64,000 nucleotides of DNA from SABY01 sp964593705 (GTDB taxonomy: Bacteria; Bacteroidota; Bacteroidia; Bacteroidales; 4484-276), in assembly GCA_964593705.1 (NCBI GenBank), contig CAZQIV010000017.1:4285-68284 (forward strand). Reading direction: 5' to 3'. This document shows positions 29,073-36,157 of the stretch, one piece after another; the stretch's first letter is position 1, and each line of letters starts with the position of its first letter. A model generated the notes under the pieces. The model was not told where the DNA came from. It did not search any database and saw nothing but the letters and a program-made list of their open reading frames with translations. The position numbers and the translations under genes are program-made.

Positions 29073-30473
29073 ATGAAAGTTTCATTTCTTCCAATTTTTA
29101 TCATTGTTTTTTTTAGTTTCTTGTTTACTGCCAGCGCACAAAAGCATTTTATTTCTCTGTCAGGGGAACCCATCGAAATACAGGGTTTTGATTTTATGCT
29201 TGACCGTGTGATTGATGCCCGCAAAGATACCACCAACATTGGTTTTATAGTCGAAGGAAACCTGAATGCCAAACACCTGGTTGACTTGCAGGATGGTTTA
29301 TCAAACGATCTGTTTCATTTGTTCAAAACCAGTGTTCAACCAGTTTCTAATTCATCAGCATTAACGATTAAGGTGAATCATTTTTTTATTTACAATTTGC
29401 CGGATGAAAATGGTTATATCAACATTGCCGAGGTAAATATGGATTTCTATTTGCGTGATCAGAACAAATGGTATCACGAATTTCAGGCAGGCACGTATAA
29501 AATGAGTCGTGGTATGAATTCTTCAAACAAATACGAAAAATTATTACGGCAGGCCATCGAAGGTTGTATGGATGATTTTATTAGCAGATTGAATAGTGGC
29601 CTAGGATACCATCAATTTATTGATGAAAATGAAATGTATATTGGTTCACCTGAAGAGTTTTTTGGAGAGAGTATTATCAACGCTAACCGCACACGCGGAA
29701 TTTACCATTCGTTTAATGATTTCAGGGATAATATAACCGATACCAAAACAACATTCTCAACAAAAGAAAAAGGCCCCGATGATCTCGAAGATCGCTTTAT
29801 AAAACTGAAGGGCCTAAATAATAGGGATGTCGAAAACATTTGGGGGATTTATGAAAATGGGAAAGTGTATGTAAATGTTTCCGGGTATTTTGTTCCAACA
29901 GAATACGTTGATGGCTCATTGGTCATTCCGGTAATGCCCTTAGCAATGGATGTATCACAAGCCGGAATGATTGGTTTAAGTGGTATGTATTTTGGCCTTT
30001 TGGGGGCTATGGTTGCTGTCGCAGTTTTTATTCCACTTGATGGTGGTGTAAGTATGGATAATCAGGGTTTTTTAATTGATCCGGTAACTGGTATGGCAGT
30101 GCCTGAGGAAGTGCCTGATTATAAGTCTGTAGGTAGTGAAATTGTTTTTTATACCGGTAAATTTAAAGCCGAAGATCAAAAGATTGAAGTATATATTGAT
30201 GGAAATTACCAATGTACTTTGGTATCCGAATCGTATGCTTTTATAAACCGGCTCACCCCGGGAAAAGAAATTGAAATCTGTCTTAAATCAATGGGTTCAG
30301 AATATTGTGAAACCTTTTTGCTTGATCAAGCGAGTACTTTTTACATTGAAGCCGAAATCAAGAAAAAAGACAAACTGAGCCTCTTTCCTAAGAAAAGTGA
30401 ATCTTCGGTGACTTATATTCAAAACAGTATTGAAAAAGGAAAACTCTTCCGGGTACCTTGGATGAATAAATAA
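29073..30473 (+). CDS. Secreted protein of unknown function
   Basis: A 466-residue protein with a clear signal peptide (MKVSFLPIFIIVFFSFLFTASAQ). The first ~170 residues alternate strands and helices (lipoprotein-like assembly fold possible), a hydrophobic segment at about residues 290-318 (GLSGMYFGLLGAMVAVAVFIPL) could span a membrane, and the C-terminal ~130 residues look like a small beta domain (IEVYIDGNYQCTL). There is no T9SS sorting domain. I do not recognise the family. It is a single-gene unit between dispersed repeats. Confidence 0.7.
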   Translation: MKVSFLPIFIIVFFSFLFTASAQKHFISLSGEPIEIQGFDFMLDRVIDARKDTTNIGFIVEGNLNAKHLVDLQDGLSNDLFHLFKTSVQPVSNSSALTIKVNHFFIYNLPDENGYINIAEVNMDFYLRDQNKWYHEFQAGTYKMSRGMNSSNKYEKLLRQAIEGCMDDFISRLNSGLGYHQFIDENEMYIGSPEEFFGESIINANRTRGIYHSFNDFRDNITDTKTTFSTKEKGPDDLEDRFIKLKGLNNRDVENIWGIYENGKVYVNVSGYFVPTEYVDGSLVIPVMPLAMDVSQAGMIGLSGMYFGLLGAMVAVAVFIPLDGGVSMDNQGFLIDPVTGMAVPEEVPDYKSVGSEIVFYTGKFKAEDQKIEVYIDGNYQCTLVSESYAFINRLTPGKEIEICLKSMGSEYCETFLLDQASTFYIEAEIKKKDKLSLFPKKSESSVTYIQNSIEKGKLFRVPWMNK

Positions 30474-30565
30474 CTGTGGGGGATGACCGCACACTATTTT
30501 TTTATGGGATTCAATTCTACCAGCATTTTTCAAAAAATGTACCTTTGTGTAAATCTTAATATTTT

Positions 30566-30730
30566 ATGAAACTCAAATATGTTTACTGGAATGATGGCGA
30601 AGATTGGTTAGGATATCTTGAAGAATACCCCGATTACATGACCCAGGGGCAAACACTCGATGAACTTAAAGAAAACCTAAAGGACATTTTTTTAGAACTG
30701 AAAAGTGGTGCAATCCCCGCGATATACTAA
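30566..30730 (+). CDS. HicB-like antitoxin, uninterrupted but shortened
   Basis: A 54-residue HicB-type protein (MKLKYVYWNDGEDWLGYLEE...) about 95% identical to the split copy at 25193 but continuous across the insertion site. It ends early (GAIPAIY-stop), losing the last residues present in the other copy (RKTGELEIV), and no hicA follows. It keeps the same TAnnTTTG promoter 18 bp before its ATG. It is probably a partly decayed duplicate. Confidence 0.65.
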   Translation: MKLKYVYWNDGEDWLGYLEEYPDYMTQGQTLDELKENLKDIFLELKSGAIPAIY

Positions 30731-30776
30731 TATTATAAATGGCAGAGAATAATGTTGATGATGTTTTTTTGTGAAC

Positions 30777-30836
30777 CTTTGTGCCTCTGTGCCTCCGTGG
30801 TTTTTAAATTTCTACCACGGAGACACAAGGGCACGA
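30777..30836. repeat. Long hairpin repeat
   Basis: GTGCCTCTGTGCCTCCGTGG and ACCACGGAGACACAAGGGCA face each other around an AT-rich loop. This sequence type is a widespread Bacteroidota intergenic hairpin. It may act as a terminator between the convergent genes on either side. Confidence 0.6.
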
Positions 30837-30901
30837 AGATTAAAAATTCTGCCATAATTTATTTTATGGTTTGAGATGATATATTTAAGTAAAACAACAT
30901 G

Positions 30902-33900
30902 CTATTTTTTCACTATTTTCCTCAGCACCTTCCTGCCGTCATATTCCAATTGAAGAAAATAAACTCCCGCGGGCAGTTTTTCCAGCGAGATGCTTTCGGT
31001 AAAATCATCGTCTTCAACACAAAACTGGCCTTCGTGAACCTGAACTATTGCAGCATCAAAAATCCTTGCATCAACCAGGTTGTTTTCCAAACCTTTCAGG
31101 TTGATGTAAACGAGGTCGGACGTTGGGTTGGGATAAACACTTACAATATTCGATTTCTCCGGAATTTCTTCGGTGCCTGTAAAATCAACAACGCCAAACT
31201 CGTACACGGCATATTTCCCAAAGTCGGGTTCAATGTCAACCATGATATTTCCATCGCCGTCCTTAATTCTAAGGTAACCTGTACCATAATTGGGGTAATA
31301 CCAAAAATCGAGTCCGTTATCTCCTGTGTCGTCTATGCGCAAAATGTAGCATCCCAATTCAAGGTTTACCTCGTTGGTATAAACCGTGGCATTTGCAAGA
31401 TCGTCCATTTCAAAAATTATGTTGCCGGCCATGTCGATAAGCGAATAGGAGGTTTGATAGCCTTGATTATTGGTAAGACATTCGATGGTGAGTGTCTCGC
31501 TTATATCGTATAAATCTACCTCGGTAAATTGAATGGTGTAACTATTGTTGTAATCATACTCATCGGCTTCACCATTTGGACTGCTGATATTTACAGTGAA
31601 TTTATTGTCGCTGCCCGACCAAAAAGTATAGTTAGGAATTTCAAGCTCCACTTCTGTGGTTTCCAGAAATCCGAGAGAGCCACTCCAGGTGTAGGTCAAC
31701 ATTTCTCCACCCTCAACAGAATATTCCAAATCCAGGGAAGTGAGTGTTGTAGCGCCGGTGTTTTGGATCACCGCCACCGGGTAGCTGCACGCCGGGTTGA
31801 AACGTGTGAAGGCCGCATTTTCGGCATTGGGTTTTGTAATATTTATAACTGCTGCATCGAGATTGAAATTGGGAGCGCCATAAGTAACAAGCTGATTGTT
31901 TACCTGGTAATTGGAAGTACCTGAAGCAAAGGTTAAATTATAGTCGATGCTGTGTGTTTGTCCGGGGGTAACAAATTCGGTGATATCATATTCGAAAAGC
32001 GTGCTGGGGTCGCCGGGACACCATCCTGCCCGGTCGAAAATCCAGGTGCCGCCCTGGGGATAAATAGCTACATCGGCACATTCAGTCCACACCTTCCATT
32101 CAAACTCAGGGATGTCACCATTTATGTTGAGGCTGTGCCAGCGCTGGCTGAATTCGCCTTGCTGTCCGTGGCCGGTAATTACCGAACGCACTTTAAAAGC
32201 TTCGCCTGCCGGATTAAAATAAAACTGGCGTGGCTCAAAAGCCCGGTTGTTCATCAGGTTTGTGTAATTGTTGCTCGATGCCCGCCAGAGCTGATTGATG
32301 TCGATCACATCGTGTGGAGGTGTTCCGAGGATGTACCAGAATTTGATATCCATATCTTCCTGCCGCTGGCCACCCAGTTCTATCGAAAGCCGTTTGTTGC
32401 CTTTCAGAATGGGGGCATAATCAGTAACATCAAAAAGCCAGGTTTTTCCTTCAAGGCCCAGGTCGAGATATATCCCGTAAGGTGTAACAAACGACATAAT
32501 TTCATACTTCGCCGGGTAGCGTCTGTAATAATTTAATTCGCTGATGGCCGCAAAGTCTGTAGGTATTCTTAGGTTGGAATCAACAATCTGGCCTTCGGGA
32601 TTATAGGTATATTCATACCCTGCCTGCCACAAATATTGTGTTGACAAAGGGTTAATACTATCGTGGAGCATCGTTCCATACCTCGGGATAATTTCGTATT
32701 CGGTGACCACATTTGCTGTCCTTTCTTCCCAAACCGTTAAAATTTCACCAGAAACAATCATATCATACTCACCTTGTAAAAATGTGATATTTGGCCTGAG
32801 GGTGGTGGATTCAAATCCCCGGGAAAGCAAGTTTCCACGTTCATTCTCCCACACAACATAACCGTTCATTTGCGCGGTTTCACCAAAAGGAGAAGCATCG
32901 GCGGGTGTGGTTCCGCTACCTTCATCAAACTTATAATATGCCACAAGGTTTGAATAGTTTGGATGTGATGCGTCAATGGCAGTATTCATCCAGTTGTGGA
33001 TGGTTTCCAGGTCGAGTTCAGCATTCCAGATACTTAGCTCATCAATTTTACCAAAATAGTAATTTGAGCTGTTTTGCGCCCCACCCAAAACAAGACCCTG
33101 GATATCGATGAGCCTGGTTTTGCCGGTTCCCGAATGCCATAGTTCACCATTAAGATAAATTTTCATGTCGCCCGAAACAGCATTTTTTGTAAAAGCCCAA
33201 TGATTCCATTGCCCCTCTATTTCTGCAAGAGTTGCTGTTTTGTCTATACGGTCATAGCTGCCCTCGTATCCGCAATCAAAATAAATTCCCGAATTACTCC
33301 AGGGTAAATGAACATTCAGGCTTCTGTTGTTTCCGGCATCCAAACCATGGATAATGCTTGTGTTGGCAGGAAGAAAATCAGGATTTCCATAGCACCATAA
33401 CGACACGGTTATTTCTTCGGAAATGGTAGAAAGCGGTTCTGCCGGAATTTGTGTGTATCCCATATCATTTACAATATGGGTTCCGTTGGTGGTGAATAAA
33501 CCATAATTTTCGCCGGTATCTTCACCCTCTATCAAAAGTTGATTGGCAACATCCACTCCTGTAAATGAAAATTCAACGATGATATTGGAAGTCCCATCCC
33601 AGTCGAAAGGCTCGTAAAACTGGATTCTGTTTTCACCGGCGGTAAAGTTTAATCCCGAAAAATAAACCTCGGTAAAACCTTCGAGTTCGGGAGAAATCTT
33701 ATCCAGAAAACTTTCGTTGGTATGTTTTATTTTAACCCTTAAAAATGGGGCAACGCTGTTTCCAAAGGCATTTAAAATAATTCCATCAAGATTTCCCGGG
33801 ACTACCCCTGCCTGGCTCAGTTCGTCCTTTGTTACCAAAAACTGAGATTTTCCGGAGAGGTGATCAGGCTGTATCACATGATCGAGCTGCAACGAACCTG

Positions 33901-34351
33901 ATCCAACTGTTGCCTGGTTTTCGGAAATGATATTGTTGAGGATAACCGTTTGTTGGAGGTATTCATAATAATCGTGCATCGGGGTTTCGACATAGTAAAA
34001 TGTATCGCCCGAAAAATGGGAGATGGTGTGGGATGCCTGATAACTCAAAATGGAGTCCACACGTGACGAATCGGTGATGTAGGTGTTACATTTATAATCC
34101 CACTCCCCGCAGCCGAGGTTGGTGTTTCCGGGAACCGACACCAGGCCACCCTTACAGCGCATGTTGTAGGCCATGATTATTTTTTCGTAAGTCTGCCCGG
34201 GGTTGTCGGGAAACTGAATCATGGTATCCCTGCCTTGCGGGCTATAAGTTTGGGAATAGTTGATGCTTGGGATTACAATTGTGTCGCCGGGAGATTGTGC
34301 AAGAGCAAATACCGGTAAAAATGCAAACAATAAAAAGTAAAGTTTTTTCAT
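30902..34351 (-). CDS. PNGase F-like / LamG multidomain T9SS protein
   Basis: A 1149-residue secreted protein. Signal peptide (MKKLYFLLFAFLPVFALAQ); an N-terminal domain containing NLGCGEWDYKCNT (about residues 79-91), the motif of peptide-N-glycosidase F-type N-domains; a concanavalin/LamG-like domain at about 310-470 (GKIDELSIWNAEL); a second PNGase F-like region in the middle (RRYPAKYEIMSFVTPYGIYLDLGLEG... DVTDYAPIL); and a C-terminal T9SS sorting domain (VSVYPNPTSDLVYINL...GVYFLQLEY). It is predicted to act on glycoproteins outside the cell; catalytic competence is not proven. Its promoter and first 23 codons are duplicated 5.3 kb away, upstream of cas13b. Confidence 0.85.
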   Translation of the reverse strand: MKKLYFLLFAFLPVFALAQSPGDTIVIPSINYSQTYSPQGRDTMIQFPDNPGQTYEKIIMAYNMRCKGGLVSVPGNTNLGCGEWDYKCNTYITDSSRVDSILSYQASHTISHFSGDTFYYVETPMHDYYEYLQQTVILNNIISENQATVGSGSLQLDHVIQPDHLSGKSQFLVTKDELSQAGVVPGNLDGIILNAFGNSVAPFLRVKIKHTNESFLDKISPELEGFTEVYFSGLNFTAGENRIQFYEPFDWDGTSNIIVEFSFTGVDVANQLLIEGEDTGENYGLFTTNGTHIVNDMGYTQIPAEPLSTISEEITVSLWCYGNPDFLPANTSIIHGLDAGNNRSLNVHLPWSNSGIYFDCGYEGSYDRIDKTATLAEIEGQWNHWAFTKNAVSGDMKIYLNGELWHSGTGKTRLIDIQGLVLGGAQNSSNYYFGKIDELSIWNAELDLETIHNWMNTAIDASHPNYSNLVAYYKFDEGSGTTPADASPFGETAQMNGYVVWENERGNLLSRGFESTTLRPNITFLQGEYDMIVSGEILTVWEERTANVVTEYEIIPRYGTMLHDSINPLSTQYLWQAGYEYTYNPEGQIVDSNLRIPTDFAAISELNYYRRYPAKYEIMSFVTPYGIYLDLGLEGKTWLFDVTDYAPILKGNKRLSIELGGQRQEDMDIKFWYILGTPPHDVIDINQLWRASSNNYTNLMNNRAFEPRQFYFNPAGEAFKVRSVITGHGQQGEFSQRWHSLNINGDIPEFEWKVWTECADVAIYPQGGTWIFDRAGWCPGDPSTLFEYDITEFVTPGQTHSIDYNLTFASGTSNYQVNNQLVTYGAPNFNLDAAVINITKPNAENAAFTRFNPACSYPVAVIQNTGATTLTSLDLEYSVEGGEMLTYTWSGSLGFLETTEVELEIPNYTFWSGSDNKFTVNISSPNGEADEYDYNNSYTIQFTEVDLYDISETLTIECLTNNQGYQTSYSLIDMAGNIIFEMDDLANATVYTNEVNLELGCYILRIDDTGDNGLDFWYYPNYGTGYLRIKDGDGNIMVDIEPDFGKYAVYEFGVVDFTGTEEIPEKSNIVSVYPNPTSDLVYINLKGLENNLVDARIFDAAIVQVHEGQFCVEDDDFTESISLEKLPAGVYFLQLEYDGRKVLRKIVKK

Positions 34352-34740
34352 AATGTGATGTGTTTTAAAATTTGAACCAAAGGTAATTTTTTTTATAATT
34401 ATTTAGGTGATGGAATTGATAACAAATCATCATGATCCCATCCCCGTCCCTTCCCCATTTGGGGAAGGGTGCCTGAACCCATGGGGCTTGCAGGAAATGA
34501 AAAAGCACAGCGATTCGGCTAAGGATTACAGATTCAAATCCCATGCGAGAGGACCCCCCTCTCCATTTGGAGAGAGCCTGTCCCGAAAATTGGGAGGGCA
34601 GGGGGAGGGGAAAAAAACGATTAGTTTATATAATTACCAAAAGTTATTACCAAAGGTGATTACGATACCCAATTATTCATCCTTGTCTTGTGATCCATCC
34701 TCAAATAACTGGCTCAGGCTTTCTGTTTAATTCAATTGAA
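34282..34740. repeat. Direct repeat copy A (459 bp) flanking the CRISPR-Cas13b locus
   Basis: Matches 39624-40083 in the same orientation. It covers the first 23 codons of the PNGase-like gene, its promoter and about 350 bp of upstream noncoding DNA. The stretch 34397-34740 is identical to 39740-40083; the signal-peptide/5' leader part (34282-34396) differs at a number of positions. The 107-codon plus-strand frame inside each copy is identical, but it looks like noncoding palindromic DNA rather than a gene. Confidence 0.9.
34378..34385 (-). promoter_or_regulatory. -7 promoter element of the PNGase-like gene
   Basis: On the minus strand TACCTTTG (TAnnTTTG consensus) lies 26 bp before the ATG at 34351. 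It is preserved in the duplicate at 39721-39728. Confidence 0.6.
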
Positions 34741-34795
34741 ATTGTGGATCAATTTTAATTAAAATAAACAGAAGATTTGTGTGTGCTTGATTAAT

Positions 34796-34834
34796 GTAAA
34801 AACCGGGGTTTTTATTTCCCCGGTTTTTTCTTTT
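34796..34834. terminator. Rho-independent terminator
   Basis: AACCGGGG / CCCCGGTT arms around an AT loop followed by TTTTTTCTTTTT on the plus strand; the minus strand also ends in T-rich DNA. It separates copy A of the direct repeat from the MITE and array. Confidence 0.7.
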
Positions 34835-34836
34835 TC

Positions 34837-35147
34837 GGTTCTACAACCATTTTCGTGGATGTGAATAATTGCTATCACCGTAAACAAATTTCCGCCTTGC
34901 CAGCCTTGCCGGCGAGGCAGGCTCGCCTCGCTGCGAAGCGGGTCTCACCGCCAGTTGGCGGTTACCAATGACATATTTTTGCAAGCGTCAGGTTATCAAG
35001 AGATTTCTTGCCGCATGTGCGGCATACCAATGACATGTTTTTGCAAGCGTCTGGATACCAATAGATTTCTTGCCGCACGTGCGGCAAGAAATCTATTTTA
35101 CTACTCATGATTAATATTTTACTTTCCACTAAATTCGTAGTAGTACC
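34837..35147 (-). mobile_element. MITE-like element, copy 2 (311 bp), beside the CRISPR array
   Basis: An inverted copy of the element at 6481-6704 with the same ends: GGTTCTACAACCATTTTCG at 34837, and GGTACTACTACGAATTTAG read on the minus strand from 35147. The flanking 8-mers TCTTTTTC (34829-34836) and TATTTTTC (35148-35155) look like a target duplication with one change. The interior is longer than in copy 1: it contains a duplicated ~62-bp unit (TACCAATGACAT.TTTTTGCAAGCGTC) and the 36-bp perfect palindrome at 35061-35096. No ORF. It ends 16 bp from the last CRISPR repeat. Confidence 0.7.
35061..35096. repeat. 36-bp perfect palindrome inside the MITE
   Basis: ATAGATTTCTTGCCGCAC followed by its exact reverse complement, followed on the plus strand by TTTTA. 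It lies 67 bp beyond the leader-distal CRISPR repeat, where it could stop the pre-crRNA transcript. The minus strand lacks a strong T-run, so that role is uncertain. Confidence 0.75.
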
Positions 35148-35163
35148 TATTTTTCAAAAGCTT

Positions 35164-35463
35164 GCTGTTACTACCCTTCAAAATGCGGGCTTCGACAGCC
35201 TAAGGAGAAATTATCCTAAAGTTTTTGCTGCTGCGACTACCCTTCAAAGTGCGGGCTTCAACAGCTCAAATAACATTTCATTATGAAACATTTCCGCTGT
35301 GACTACCCTTCAAAGTGCGGGCTTCGACAGCGATCAACTGGTATGTTACTAAAAAAAGTATGCTGTGACTACCTTTCAAAATGCCGGCTTCGACAGCGTT
35401 ATCATATTCTTTTCCAACTAAATATCTGCTGTGATTACCCTTCAAAATGTGGGCTTCGACAGC
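35164..35463 (-). CRISPR. Type VI-B CRISPR array: 5 repeats of 36 nt, 4 spacers of 30 nt
   Basis: Repeats at 35164-35199, 35230-35265, 35296-35331, 35362-35397 and 35428-35463, with every spacer exactly 30 nt. On the minus strand the repeat reads GCTGTCGAAGCCCGCAC then TTTGAAGGGTAGTCACAGC, close to known Cas13b repeats (central TTTGAAGGGTA, paired GTTG/CAAC ends, here GCTG/CAGC). This fixes transcription on the minus strand, the same as cas13b and csx28, with the leader at 35464-35563. Every repeat differs from the others by one to several bases (for example GTGATTACC at 35432, CTTTCAAAATGCC at 35373). A varied, short array suggests little or no recent spacer acquisition. In Cas13b systems the repeat hairpin forms the 3' end of the crRNA. 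Confidence 0.95.
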
Positions 35464-35563
35464 ACAGGATCCCTAATTTGTTGTGTTTGTTTGTGCTGGT
35501 GTTTTTTTTGCTGAAATAAAACCAACATAAGTTGATTCAATTGCAAATAAATGACTGCTTTTT
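35464..35563 (-). promoter_or_regulatory. CRISPR leader region
   Basis: 100 bp between the csx28 stop and the first repeat, AT-rich with runs such as GTTTGTTTGTGCTGGTG and GTTTTTTTTGC on the plus strand. It is the only candidate leader; the array could also be read from the upstream csx28 transcript. Confidence 0.5.
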
Positions 35564-36157
35564 TTAATCTTGTTTATTAATTACTTCGGTTTCTTTTTTT
35601 AGTTGCTCTACCATCTCCACATGGATAGCTGCCATACGCCGGTGCATCTGTTCTTTCCTTATTTGTATCAATTTATCTTCGCTATTGCTTGTTGCAAGTA
35701 AAAATCCATAAAGAATTCCGCGGTATTCAAACAGCAGTTTTTTAATATCCTGCGAAAGGTAAATACCCAGCCCGGTACCATAAAAGCAAGCAGCGAGTTG
35801 TTTTATAAACCGTCGGGCATTTTCCACATTCATATAAAAGACTTTGGCTTTGCTACCCTTATCCTGTTTCCATATTAATACACTATTGTTGTTTTCGGTA
35901 TCGGTGGTAAAGGCCAACAACTTCCAACAAGCTTCGATGGCCGACAGTTTGCGTTCGTATTTAATCCTTTCGAGCCCAATAAATATTTCCTGTTTTTTTT
36001 GCCTGAGGGCAAATTTATAGGCAAGTATTGCCGCTATGGCAATTCCAATTAAGGCGATTATCCCCGAAACAGAATTTAACAGGAGTTTATTGCAAAAACT
36101 TTCTGGCAAAATATCATGTTGATTAACCAGTAATATCAAATTGAATAATGTCGTCAT
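35564..36157 (-). CDS. csx28: Csx28-like membrane accessory protein of the type VI-B system
   Basis: A 197-residue protein with one predicted membrane helix at about residues 28-49 (SVSGIIALIGIAIAAILAY) followed by a basic helical cytoplasmic domain. Near the C-terminus there are two overlapping HEPN-like R-x4-H motifs, R167-KEQM-H172 and R174-MAAI-H179. A single N-terminal membrane helix plus a divergent HEPN motif fits Csx28 (type VI-B2) better than the multi-spanning Csx27. Known Csx28 proteins form membrane pores that strengthen Cas13b-driven immunity. The ATG at 36157 lies inside the cas13b 3' end (35-bp overlap), so the two are translationally coupled. Identification rests on architecture and context, not on an alignment. 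Confidence 0.8.
   Translation of the reverse strand: MTTLFNLILLVNQHDILPESFCNKLLLNSVSGIIALIGIAIAAILAYKFALRQKKQEIFIGLERIKYERKLSAIEACWKLLAFTTDTENNNSVLIWKQDKGSKAKVFYMNVENARRFIKQLAACFYGTGLGIYLSQDIKKLLFEYRGILYGFLLATSNSEDKLIQIRKEQMHRRMAAIHVEMVEQLKKETEVINKQD

Larger units (their letters stand above)
30474..30901. other. Intergenic region, 428 bp, with a hicB-like gene and hairpin repeat
   Basis: Contains the promoter element TACCTTTG at 30540-30547, the short hicB-like ORF (30566-30730) and a long hairpin (30777-30836). Confidence 0.6.

Noticed and set aside
34407..34730. An identical 107-codon plus-strand ORF at 34407-34730 and 39750-40073
   Set aside because: It lies inside the direct duplication, overlaps a palindromic GGGGAAGGG-type intergenic repeat, opposes the PNGase-like promoter and has no recognisable composition; identity reflects the DNA duplication, not protein selection.
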